Source of the DNA: Proteobacteria bacterium UBA1844 | Lineage (GTDB): Bacteria > Pseudomonadota > Gammaproteobacteria > Steroidobacterales > Woeseiaceae | Direction: 5' to 3' | Length of the DNA: 19,338 nt | Assembly (NCBI GenBank): GCA_002338615.1 | Contig: DDIS01000213.1 | Coordinates: forward strand, 1 to 19,338 | In this document: positions 1 to 6,233 of the stretch, piece by piece | How the letters are laid out: each line of letters opens with the position of its first letter | Position numbering within the stretch: position 1 is the stretch's first letter | The notes under the pieces: model-generated | Seen by the model: only the letters and a program-made list of their open reading frames with translations | Told to the model about the DNA's origin: nothing | Database searches by the model: none | Program-made: the position numbers and the translations under genes

Positions 1-21
1 AAACTATGTGTCGCTAAGGAC

Positions 22-50
22 ATACGGCCCCTCATGGGGCCGTATTTGTT
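22..50 (+). terminator. Intrinsic terminator of a gene lying left of the window
   Basis: A perfect 10-bp stem (22-31 with 36-45) closes a TCAT loop and is followed on the plus strand by TTGTTT. The minus-strand side lacks a T-run, so the better reading is termination of a plus-strand gene ending before base 1. It might also stop stray minus-strand transcription coming from rpiA. Confidence 0.65.
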
Positions 51-75
51 TGGCTGGGGGACAAGGATTCGAACC
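51..75 (-). other. Isolated tRNA-Gln 3'-end fragment (possible attachment site)
   Basis: Read on the minus strand, these 25 nt run from the T-loop (GGTTCGAATCC) through a CCCCCAG acceptor strand to CCA, as in many proteobacterial tRNA-Gln genes. Further upstream the resemblance stops: the 5' half of the T-stem would have to read CAAGG but is GTCGG, and no anticodon arm, D-arm or matching 5' acceptor strand is present. It is therefore a fragment, not a tRNA gene. Integrative elements that target tRNA genes often leave such 3' copies. It is flanked by GAACC/GGTTC inverted repeats (71-75, 79-83) and a 14-bp palindrome at 82-95. Confidence 0.6.
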
Positions 76-81
76 GACGGT

Positions 82-95
82 TCGACAATTGTCGA
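82..95. repeat. 14-bp perfect palindrome beside the tRNA fragment
   Basis: TCGACAATTGTCGA equals its own reverse complement. It lies 6 nt from the tRNA-Gln fragment, and the GAACC/GGTTC pair at 71-83 runs into it. It may be a protein-binding site, for example for a recombinase, or part of a weak hairpin. The function is unknown. Confidence 0.5.
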
Positions 96-133
96 TTGAA
101 CCAAAGGCGATAGCGTTTTGGACGCGCTTCAGC

Positions 134-150
134 GCGCCCCGCAGGGGCGC
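134..150 (-). other. GC-rich hairpin just downstream of rpiA
   Basis: A 7-bp GCGCCCC/GGGGCGC stem with a 3-nt loop begins 17 nt past the rpiA stop. It lacks a T-run on either strand, so it may protect the 3' end or assist Rho-dependent ending, but it is not a classical intrinsic terminator. Confidence 0.35.
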
Positions 151-166
151 AAACCGCCCGTACCAC

Positions 167-826
167 TTATACTCGCAACTCCCGCACCCCGTCATCGCTC
201 GCTATCAAAAGTACATCAGCCGGGCGCTGGGCGAATATCCCAACGGTCACCACACCTGGAATTTGCGTCAGTCGTTGCTCGAATTCTACCGGGTTGCCAA
301 TTTGCAGGTCATGAACATCGACTATGTGATTACCGTTGTCGGTCACAAAGCCCTCACGCCAGACCGGTTGTGCGCGCATTTTAAGGAATTTGCGCATGAC
401 AAACTGCTGTGCCATGGGGATAACCTCAACCGGCAGGGGGAAGCTGCCCAGCATTCCAACGAGCTTGCTATCGTCGATGATACAGACAAAACGACGCGCC
501 GCTCCGGCCAATACTTTTTCCCGGGTCAGCGCCCCGCCGCCGCCTTTGATCAGGTGCAGGCGCTTCGTCGCCTCGTCGGCGCCATCGATGTAAACATCAA
601 TATCGCCGGCCTCGTTGAGCGTCATGACGTCGAAGCCATGATCCTCGAGCAAGCGGGTGGTGGCGCGAGAACTGGACACGATTCTTTCAATACGGTCACG
701 AACGCCGGGTAATAAATCGATCAGGCAATTAACCGTCGAACCCGTACCTATTCCGAGCGCAGTGCCTGGCGCAATAAATTCCAGCGCGGCGCGGGCGACA
801 TTCACTTTCTTTTCAATTTCGTCCAT
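167..826 (-). CDS. rpiA: Ribose-5-phosphate isomerase A
   Basis: This cytoplasmic enzyme interconverts ribose 5-phosphate and ribulose 5-phosphate in the non-oxidative pentose phosphate pathway, supplying nucleotide precursors. The 219-residue product has the same length as E. coli RpiA. Visible family motifs are the phosphate-binding GIGTGST loop (residues 25-31), the SSSRATTRLL segment (51-60) and the catalytic block IDGADE...LIKGGGGALTREKV, which places Asp81, Asp84, Lys94 and Glu103 at exactly the numbering known for the E. coli active site. The ATG at 824-826 has no strong ribosome binding site but is the only start that keeps the usual N-terminus. The gene stands alone on the minus strand. 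Upstream, a bidirectional terminator separates it from the H1-like gene, so it should have its own promoter in 827-930. Confidence 0.97.
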   Translation of the reverse strand: MDEIEKKVNVARAALEFIAPGTALGIGTGSTVNCLIDLLPGVRDRIERIVSSSRATTRLLEDHGFDVMTLNEAGDIDVYIDGADEATKRLHLIKGGGGALTREKVLAGAARRFVCIIDDSKLVGMLGSFPLPVEVIPMAQQFVMRKFLKMRAQPVWREGFVTDNGNHIVDVHDLQIGNPVEFEQRLTQIPGVVTVGIFAQRPADVLLIASDDGVRELRV

Positions 827-1028
827 CAGAAAAGAGTTCCGGAATTTTCGACTCGGGGAGCTTAGCTGATCGTAGCCTTGCGCGCCATGTCATCGCGCAA
901 AAAAAATCCAGTACTTTCAGTATGCTGGAACGAAAAGAGCCCGCTTTCGCGGGCTCTTTTGCTGTGCTTGGAAGAAGGCTAAGGTGTAACTCTGCCCCTT
1001 ACTTCCCAGCGATCAGAGTCGAGTGTCG
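827..1028. other. Intergenic region between rpiA and the H1-like gene
   Basis: This 202-nt spacer holds the hairpin terminator at 933-960 and should hold the rpiA promoter on the minus strand. A TACGAT box is present there, but no convincing -35 partner was found. No coding signal is apparent. Confidence 0.5.
933..960 (-). terminator. Bidirectional intrinsic terminator of the H1-like gene
   Basis: A perfect 12-bp stem (933-944 with 949-960) with a TTTC loop is framed by AAAA and TTTT, so it can work on both strands. It lies about 70 nt past the stop codon of the minus-strand H1-like gene, which it most likely ends. Confidence 0.85.
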
Positions 1029-1406
1029 TTACTTCTTCTTGCTGGACTTCCGTTTCGACACTTTCTTCTTCGCTTTGCGCTTGGCGACCTTTTTCTTCGC
1101 CTTGCGTTTAGCTACTTTCTTCTTCGCCTTCTTCTTGACCTTGCGTTTGGCGACTTTCTTTTTCGCCTTTTTCTTCACTTTACGTTTGGCGACTTTCTTC
1201 TTCGCCTTTTTCTTCACTTTGCGTTTGGCGACTTTCTTTTTCGCCTTTTTCTTTACCTTACGCTTGGCGACTTTTTTCTTCACCTTACGTTTGGCAACTT
1301 TCCGTTTTGTCTTTTTCTTTGCTGCTGATACTTTCTTCTTCGTAACTCGCTTCTTCGCGCTCTTGCGCTTCGAAGCTTTCTTGCTAGACTTCTTTTTGGT
1401 AGCCAT
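1029..1406 (-). CDS. Histone H1-like lysine-rich DNA-binding protein
   Basis: The product is about 125 residues, made almost only of Lys, Arg, Ala, Val and Ser, like the lysine-rich tails of bacterial H1-like proteins (HctB, BpH1, AlgP type). Such proteins bind DNA without sequence specificity and compact the nucleoid or tune transcription. The N-terminal 35 residues are less regular. Then come a 9-residue VAKRKVKKK unit, four perfect copies of the 13-residue unit VAKRKVKKKAKKK, two 9-residue VAKRKAKKK units and a VSKRKSSKKK tail. Two ATGs are adjacent. The second (1404-1406) lies 6 nt after GGAG and gives the usual MATKK start, while the first (1407-1409) would be only 3 nt away. A possible promoter is at 1439-1468 and a strong terminator follows. 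Family assignment rests on composition only. Confidence 0.85.
   Translation of the reverse strand: MATKKKSSKKASKRKSAKKRVTKKKVSAAKKKTKRKVAKRKVKKKVAKRKVKKKAKKKVAKRKVKKKAKKKVAKRKVKKKAKKKVAKRKVKKKAKKKVAKRKAKKKVAKRKAKKKVSKRKSSKKK
1062..1298 (-). repeat. In-gene tandem repeats (39-bp and 27-bp units)
   Basis: The repeats inside the H1-like gene encode units of 13 residues (39 bp, four copies, 1116-1271) and 9 residues (27 bp) on either side. The copies differ at synonymous positions, so they are not freshly duplicated, but the array could still change length by recombination or slippage. Confidence 0.85.
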
Positions 1407-1409
1407 CAT

Positions 1410-2070
1410 TTTCTCCGTGTCGGGTACCCGTCGCCGAGTATATACAACAAAAGCAAAAAATCCAGCAAGTTAGAAGTGTTTTGAGACAGGCGTCCCAGGG
1501 GCGGACGGGCGAAGAAAAGTTCGCAACTCGGCGAGCAATAAAAATTTCCTGTCGGCTGTCGACGACAGCAGCGCTAAATTTGAGAACTACGTCGCATCGG
1601 CGAAGGTGCGAGACAGGCCGCGGAAATTTAGCAGCCGGTCTGTGTCAAAACTCAAAATAGTGGTTTTTCCCAAGGATTTAGCCGTTTTTCTTGGACTTTT
1701 GGTATTCAAATGCAAACCCGACGAACGTTGGTCGTCGCCAGCGCCGGCGCTGCTGCGATGTCTTGAGAATACGTGAGTGATTGCCGCCGCCGAGGCCGAT
1801 ACAGTGTTGCAGCGAATCAATAGCGAGCAACATCGTAACAACGAGGCCCGCTATCGCGGCGAATAAATTGCCGCCAGCTGCAGGTTTTCATGGCCGAAAT
1901 GCGCTTGGTTTTTGATTGGAGTTGCGCGTCACCGCGACGAAATTCTTCGTTCGTGGCGCACCAATCACCGGTGTACCAACAGTCTGTCGAGAGGCTCAGG
2001 CGTGATCGATAACTGTGCCCTTGCCGGTTTTGCTGCCAGTTGCAAGTAGGTAACGAAATCGTGTGCGCGG
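1410..2070. other. Gene-poor stretch of about 650 nt
   Basis: Apart from the candidate promoter near its left end, no convincing gene is visible. The reading frames are short, lack ribosome binding sites and resemble no family I recognise. A 9-bp inverted repeat (GCTAAATTT at 1572-1580, AAATTTAGC at 1624-1632) brackets a region between two AT-rich patches. In many gammaproteobacteria ygfA (5-formyltetrahydrofolate cyclo-ligase) follows 6S RNA on this side. No trace of it is recognisable here. Confidence 0.55.
1439..1468 (-). promoter_or_regulatory. Candidate sigma-70 promoter of the H1-like gene
   Basis: On the minus strand TTGCTG (1463-1468) and TATATA (1439-1444) are 18 bp apart, with an AT-rich spacer. 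The expected start point is about 25 nt before the ATG, leaving room for the GGAG ribosome binding site. Confidence 0.4.
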
Positions 2071-2099
2071 AAAAAATATGCCTGTGCAACGCAACAGGC
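2071..2099 (-). terminator. Intrinsic terminator downstream of the 6S RNA locus
   Basis: On the minus strand a GCCTGT...ACAGGC hairpin (2080-2099) is followed by ATATTTTTT. It lies about 150 nt beyond the T-run that ends 6S RNA, so it closes either a read-through transcript or a separate small RNA in 2100-2249. Confidence 0.75.
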
Positions 2100-2249
2100 C
2101 GGCGACATTTTGCGAAGAGACGGCGTGTCCCGAGTCGTTTGTATCGCCGCGCGTGACGCTCGACGATTTAAAAAGAGAACCTGCTGTCGTCGCTGTACCG
2201 GCGTCGCCGGCGGCAGCTCGCGGCCGGCATGGCAGATCGCAAAAAAGGA

Positions 2250-2440
2250 GACGCCTCCCGCCTGTGCCGTTACCGTACCGTCGCTCTCGAACCGGAGCAA
2301 CAAGTGGGGTAGGCCGTGGCAGCAACAGGCTTTCCGGGAAACCCGGTCTTGCGCAAATGCTGCCGACAGTGCCCGACCCCGAGGTGGAAAGTTAGGGTCG
2401 AGGGGTTACCAGGACGGCATCGAACACTGCAGGAGGCGTC
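2250..2440 (-). ncRNA. ssrS: 6S RNA (regulator of sigma-70 RNA polymerase)
   Basis: 6S RNA mimics an open promoter and binds the sigma-70 holoenzyme, lowering transcription in stationary phase. The minus-strand sequence has the expected build and a length near 190 nt. A 9-bp closing stem pairs GACGCCTCC (2440-2432) with GGAGGCGTC (2258-2250). The conserved TGTTCG follows near the 5' end (2426-2421). A terminal stem pairs 2358-2364 with 2318-2324 and carries a CCGGG/CCCGG apex (2334-2346). A small GCTC/GAGC hairpin lies in the 3' strand of the expected central bubble. TCCTTTTTT follows at once. Its place 15 nt behind zapA is the classical ssrS location. The ends are approximate, and mature ends may be set by processing from a zapA transcript. 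Confidence 0.88.
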
Positions 2441-2455
2441 AATTTGGTCACGCGT

Positions 2456-2770
2456 CTAAAAATCGAGTTGCTGGGTTCCGCCCAGCGCGCTCTCGACGCG
2501 ATCGGATATTACTTTCAAGCGATGGCTGTAATCACCTTCGATGGCCTTGTCGCGCGCTTGCGCGTGCAGCAAATCGTTGGCCATATTCAGTGCAGCCATG
2601 ACGGCAATTCTATCGAGGCCGACGATCCGGCCACTGTCGCGGATCTCGCGCATTTTCGCGTTCAGCGCTTCCGCTGAATCGAGCAGATCAGTGCGCTCAC
2701 TGGGAGGGCACGCGACCTGGTACTCCTTGTCGAGTATCCGGACACTTACCTGTGCGAATGCTTCGTTCAT
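2456..2770 (-). CDS. zapA: Cell division protein ZapA
   Basis: ZapA binds FtsZ in the cytoplasm and bundles its filaments at mid-cell. The 104-residue product has the short N-terminal globular part with the typical VSVRILDKEYQVACPP segment (residues 9-24), the conserved L-D-x-A-E-x-L-N-x-K-M-R-E-I-R stretch (30-44) and a C-terminal helix expected to form the coiled-coil dimer. The segment DRIAVMAALNMANDLL (53-68) is also typical of the family. The gene is 14 nt downstream of the coiled-coil gene, so the two are probably transcribed together, and 6S RNA follows about 15 nt after its stop. This order is common in gammaproteobacteria. Confidence 0.95.
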   Translation of the reverse strand: MNEAFAQVSVRILDKEYQVACPPSERTDLLDSAEALNAKMREIRDSGRIVGLDRIAVMAALNMANDLLHAQARDKAIEGDYSHRLKVISDRVESALGGTQQLDF

Positions 2771-2784
2771 GATTGTTTGTCCAT

Positions 2785-3015
2785 CTACGATCCTTGCTCC
2801 ATAGCCTTCAGCCTGCCGATCATCGCCTCGACACGCGCACGTACCTGCTCATTCTTTTGTAGCAGGTTTGCCCGTTCCGCCGTCAAGACATCCTGGCGCT
2901 GTTTCAGTGATTTGTTTTCGTCCTGGAGCTGGTCGCATACCTGCACAAGTGCATCTACGCGCTGCTCAAGGCGGCGTAACTCATGTTCAAACACGGTATT
3001 GATGTCCTTTGCCAT
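2785..3015 (-). CDS. Small coiled-coil protein of the TIGR02449 type (ZapB-like)
   Basis: From the chosen ATG the product has 76 residues and is predicted to be almost wholly helical with a heptad pattern (LRRLEQRVDALVQVCDQLQ, then ENKSLKQ). It ends in RARVEAMIGRLKAMEQGS, a tail typical of the small uncharacterised family found next to zapA in Pseudomonas and relatives. A role in the division ring, possibly ZapB-like, is an inference from location and coiled-coil form. The frame also offers an ATG at 3055-3057 that would add 14 residues. I prefer 3013-3015 because it matches the usual family N-terminus and a good promoter lies across the added stretch. Neither start has a clear ribosome binding site. 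Confidence 0.8.
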   Translation of the reverse strand: MAKDINTVFEHELRRLEQRVDALVQVCDQLQDENKSLKQRQDVLTAERANLLQKNEQVRARVEAMIGRLKAMEQGS

Positions 3016-3021
3016 TTTGCC

Positions 3022-3050
3022 AATATAGTCACGAGGGGCTGCATAATCAA
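3022..3050 (-). promoter_or_regulatory. Candidate sigma-70 promoter of the ZapB-like/zapA/6S unit
   Basis: On the minus strand TTGATT (3045-3050) and TATATT (3022-3027) are exactly 17 bp apart. The predicted transcription start falls at or next to the ATG at 3013-3015, which would make the mRNA leaderless or nearly so. Confidence 0.5.
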
Positions 3051-3111
3051 TCGCCATAATGCGGCGCGCATGGGATCATTGCGCCATGGCACGAAATAAC
3101 GACCGAAACAG

Positions 3112-3690
3112 ATGTTAGGTGAGCTTGATTTTGACCTTGTCGATGAGGCTTTGCGCCGTTGCGGCGCAAACTGGAATGCGGCGCAGGCACACGGCCTTAT
3201 CACCAGCCAACTGGCCGTCCGGGGCGAGGTTGCGCCGGACGGTATTCTCGGACCGATCCTCGAAGGCTGCGCCCGAAACGATGCGTTACGGACCGAATGC
3301 GAGGCGATTCTCCTGGCACTCTATCGCACGACCCGGCAGTGGCTGACCGAGCGTTTGTCCGCATTTGCATTGCTATTGCCGGATGACTCCGCCGGTACGG
3401 ATGTGCGCACCATGGCGCTCGCACACTGGAGCGAAGGCTTCCTGCACGGCCTGGTATCCGGGCCACAGATGTCTGAGCCGCAAAGCACACTGTTGCGGAG
3501 CAGGCTGGCGGATGCGCCGATAGCCGATATCATCAAGGACATGCTCGAGATCACGCGGGCGGGCAGCATGGAGGGTGACAATGATGAGGACGAGGAAGAA
3601 GCGTACACCGAGATTGTTGAATATATGAGAGTCGCCGCGCAGCTAGTGTACGAAGAGCTGGCGGCATTCAGAACGGGTTCCACAATATGA
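3112..3690 (+). CDS. UPF0149 family protein (YgfB-like)
   Basis: The 192-residue acidic protein matches the YgfB/YecA-type UPF0149 family. It has the early AAQAHGLITSQL motif (residues 24-35), where E. coli YgfB has AEMHGLISG, then LALAHWSEGFLHGL in the middle, the acidic DNDEDEEEAYTEIVEYMRVAA block (from about residue 156) and a short tail. The E. coli protein has the same block order. The biochemical role in most species is unknown. It is the first gene of the plus-strand operon, and its stop overlaps the pepP start by 4 nt (ATGA), as in the ygfB-pepP-ubiH-ubiI order of E. coli. The start at 3112 gives a normal family N-terminus, but its ribosome binding site is weak. Confidence 0.92.
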   Translation: MLGELDFDLVDEALRRCGANWNAAQAHGLITSQLAVRGEVAPDGILGPILEGCARNDALRTECEAILLALYRTTRQWLTERLSAFALLLPDDSAGTDVRTMALAHWSEGFLHGLVSGPQMSEPQSTLLRSRLADAPIADIIKDMLEITRAGSMEGDNDEDEEEAYTEIVEYMRVAAQLVYEELAAFRTGSTI

Positions 3691-4988
3691 AAGCTGAAGA
3701 GTTTAGTCGTCGTCGCGAACAATTGATGAGTATGGTGGGATCGGACGGCATCGTGATTCTGCCCGCGGCGCCTATCCGGAGGCGCAGCCGCGACGTGGAG
3801 TATCGCTATCGCCAGGACAGCGACTTCTATTACCTGACGGGTTTCGCGGAACCGGACTCGGTCGCGGTACTGTTGCCAGGTACACGCGGTGGCCGGTTCG
3901 TGCTGTTCTGTCGCGAACGGAACAAGGACAAGGAACTCTGGGACGGATCGAGGGCCGGCCAGGAAGGTGCCACCGAAGAGTACGGCGCCGACGACGCGTT
4001 TCCTGTCGATGATATCGACGATATTCTTCCGGGGCTTATCGAGCCCTGCTCGCGCGTCTATTACACGATGGGCATGTACACAGACTTTGATGCACGCATC
4101 GGCGAGTGGATCAACTCCTTGCGCAGCGGTGGATCGCGTGGGGTGCACACACCGCACGAGTTCGTTGCGCTGGACCATTTGCTGCACGACATGCGTTTGT
4201 TCAAGAGCCGTGCCGAGATCAGCACCATGCGTCGTTCAGCAAAAGTTGCCGTTAAAGCGCACGAGCGTGCGATGGCCGTAACGCGACCAGGACTATACGA
4301 ATATGAGGTTGAAGCAGAGTTCTGCCACGAGTTCCGGCGTAACAATGCCTGGATATCCTACAGTCCGATCGTCGGCTCGGGCAAAAACACCTGCACGCTT
4401 CATTACGTCGAGAATAATTGCCGGCTTGCCGATGGTGACCTGTTGCTCATCGATGCAGGCTGTGAGCTTGACTATTATGCTTCCGACATTACGCGTACTC
4501 TGCCAGTCAACGGTCACTTCAGCGCCGCACAGCGTGCGGTCTACGAGATTGTGCTGGAAGCGCAACTGGCGGCTATCGAGTTGACACGAAGCGGCCGGCA
4601 CTGGAATGAACCCCACGATGCGGCGGTGCGCGTAATCACTCGTGGCCTGAAAAAGCTCGGTTTGCTGGAAGGTTCGCTCAAACGGCTGATCGACGATGCC
4701 GCCTACCAGCAATTTTTCATGCATCGGACCGGCCACTGGTTAGGTATGGATGTTCATGACGTTGGCGATTACAAGGTGGGTGACCAGTGGCGTTTGCTCG
4801 AGCCGGGCATGGTCACGACCGTGGAGCCCGGTCTGTATATCGCGGCGGCCAGCAATATCCCGTCGCGCTTTCACAACATCGGTGTTCGCATCGAAGACGA
4901 TGTACTTGTCACGAGCGGCGACCCGGATGTCCTGAGCAAGGGACTGGTTAAGGAGCCGGACGCAATTGAAGCGTTGATGGCGGGTTAG
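3687..4988 (+). CDS. pepP: Xaa-Pro aminopeptidase (aminopeptidase P II)
   Basis: This cytoplasmic dimetal (Mn) peptidase removes an N-terminal residue that precedes proline. At 433 residues it is close to E. coli PepP (441). The N-terminal creatinase-like domain (about 1-170) carries the YRYRQDSDFYYLTGF signature (residues 39-53). The C-terminal pita-bread domain shows all five metal ligands: Asp256 and Asp267 in LLIDAGCELDYYASDITRT, His350 in HRTGHWLGMDVHDVG, Glu380 in VTTVEPGLYI and Glu403 in GVRIEDDV. It should therefore be active. The start overlaps the UPF0149 stop, and ubiH begins 3 nt after the pepP stop, pointing to translational coupling in one transcript. Confidence 0.97.
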   Translation: MKAEEFSRRREQLMSMVGSDGIVILPAAPIRRRSRDVEYRYRQDSDFYYLTGFAEPDSVAVLLPGTRGGRFVLFCRERNKDKELWDGSRAGQEGATEEYGADDAFPVDDIDDILPGLIEPCSRVYYTMGMYTDFDARIGEWINSLRSGGSRGVHTPHEFVALDHLLHDMRLFKSRAEISTMRRSAKVAVKAHERAMAVTRPGLYEYEVEAEFCHEFRRNNAWISYSPIVGSGKNTCTLHYVENNCRLADGDLLLIDAGCELDYYASDITRTLPVNGHFSAAQRAVYEIVLEAQLAAIELTRSGRHWNEPHDAAVRVITRGLKKLGLLEGSLKRLIDDAAYQQFFMHRTGHWLGMDVHDVGDYKVGDQWRLLEPGMVTTVEPGLYIAAASNIPSRFHNIGVRIEDDVLVTSGDPDVLSKGLVKEPDAIEALMAG

Positions 4989-4991
4989 TGG

Positions 4992-6233
4992 ATGGCTAGA
5001 GAGCGACATTTCGATATCGTCATTGCCGGAGGCGGCATGGTGGGTACGTGCCTGGCGCTTGCACTCGCGCCGCTCAACCTTCGTGTGGCCGTAGTCGAAG
5101 CCGTACAGCCCGGTGCTGCGACGCAGCCGAGTTTCGATGATCGCTCGACGGCTTTGTCGCGCAGCTCACAGCTGTTCTTCGAAGCACTCGGGCTGTGGCC
5201 CCGGATCGAAAGCACGGCAACACCTATCCGAAAAATACATGTCTCGGATCGCGGCCGTTTCGGTTTCGCGCATATCGATGCGGAAGAGCAAGGTGTCGAA
5301 GCGCTTGGCTATATTGTAATCAATCGAATTCTTGGCGGCGTGTTGCAAGCAGCGCTGGCAGATACCGGGAATGTCAAAGTGCTGTGCCCGGCGCGCATTA
5401 GTGACGTACAGACCACCGCCGACCATGCGCGCGCCATCGTGAGCGAGGCGGACGGTGCAGAACAGATACTGACGTGCGGGCTGCTGGTTGCGGCGGACGG
5501 GGCGAACTCGAACGTTCGTGACATGCTGGGCATCTCGGCGAGCAAACAAAGTTATGGCCAACAGGCAGTCATCGGGAACGTGTTGCCTGAGAAGCCGATC
5601 GACTACGTTGCCTACGAACGGTTCACGAAGTCGGGTCCGCTGGCGCTGTTGCCGATCGCCGATCAGCGTGCGGCTTTCGTCTGGGGCCTCGACCTGCGGG
5701 AAGCAGAACGCGCCATGGCGCTCGACGATGCAAATTTTCTCGCGGAGTTACAAGCAGCTTTCGGCTATCGTCTCGGTGAGTTCAGTCGCATGGGCAAACG
5801 CGTGGCCTACCCGCTGGCGTTGAGCAAAGCGATGCGCCTGACAGCGCAACGTGCTGTGCTGGTGGGCAATGCGGCGCATGGCCTGCATCCGGTCGCGGCG
5901 CAGGGTTTTAACCTCGGGCTGCGCGACGTAGCCGCACTGAGTGACTGCATTTTCGATGCACTGACGACCGGGCCAGGGCAGCCGGATATAGGGTCCGTCG
6001 CCTTGTTGCAGCGCTACAGTGACTGGCGTCGCGGCGATCAGCAGAAACTTGTGCGCGTCACAGACGGGTTGGTGAAACTGTTCGCCAACGAACAGCCTCT
6101 GCTGTCTCTTGTGCGCAATATCGGCATGCTTGGCTTCGACCTTGTTCCGGGAGTACGCCGACAGTTTGCGCGCCACACCATGGGGCTGGCCGGTCGATTG
6201 CCGCGTTTGTCGCGTGGTGTACCGCTCACGTGA
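4992..6233 (+). CDS. ubiH: 2-octaprenyl-6-methoxyphenol hydroxylase-type FAD monooxygenase
   Basis: This 413-residue flavoprotein hydroxylates the ubiquinone ring precursor, using O2 and reduced flavin, on the membrane-bound Ubi complex. Motifs in order: the Rossmann GGGMVG (residues 13-18), DDRSTALS (49-56), the DG motif VAADGANSNVR (167-176), YERFTKSGPLALLP (208-221) and the FAD-ribityl motif VGNAAHGLHPVAAQGFNLG (291-309). Asn where UbiI-type proteins have GD (VGNAAH) matches E. coli UbiH, as does its place directly behind pepP. Regiospecificity (C4 or C1 of the ring) cannot be proven from sequence, since UbiH, UbiI, UbiF and UbiL share one fold. The start lies 3 nt after pepP. Confidence 0.9.
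   Translation: MARERHFDIVIAGGGMVGTCLALALAPLNLRVAVVEAVQPGAATQPSFDDRSTALSRSSQLFFEALGLWPRIESTATPIRKIHVSDRGRFGFAHIDAEEQGVEALGYIVINRILGGVLQAALADTGNVKVLCPARISDVQTTADHARAIVSEADGAEQILTCGLLVAADGANSNVRDMLGISASKQSYGQQAVIGNVLPEKPIDYVAYERFTKSGPLALLPIADQRAAFVWGLDLREAERAMALDDANFLAELQAAFGYRLGEFSRMGKRVAYPLALSKAMRLTAQRAVLVGNAAHGLHPVAAQGFNLGLRDVAALSDCIFDALTTGPGQPDIGSVALLQRYSDWRRGDQQKLVRVTDGLVKLFANEQPLLSLVRNIGMLGFDLVPGVRRQFARHTMGLAGRLPRLSRGVPLT

Noticed and set aside
51..125. A complete tRNA-Gln gene at the left edge
   Set aside because: Only the 3' 25 nt fit. The T-stem does not pair, and there is no anticodon arm or TGGGGGA 5' end at the needed distance.
8..712. Plus-strand open frame of 234 codons at the left edge
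   Set aside because: It runs antisense to rpiA, whose active-site residues fall at the exact family positions, and it starts within the terminator and tRNA fragment.
1062..1298. CRISPR array suggested by regular 39-bp repetition
   Set aside because: There are no unique spacers. The units are contiguous, in frame and coding for lysine-rich protein.
922..1473. Plus-strand frame rich in Phe and Leu
   Set aside because: It is the antisense reading of the AAG/AAA lysine codons of the H1-like gene. The phenylalanine repeats are a mirror of that composition.
1678..1833. Minus-strand 51-codon frame with a hydrophobic start and basic middle
   Set aside because: No ribosome binding site, no family resemblance and no operon partner. 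It is best treated as chance unless conserved in relatives.
1965..2601. Several overlapping frames of 77-163 codons on both strands
   Set aside because: They cover the 6S RNA gene and its downstream terminator, overlap one another on both strands and show no protein motifs.
3321..4187. Long minus-strand frame of 288 codons
   Set aside because: It is antisense to UPF0149 and pepP, both of which have clear family motifs and metal ligands.
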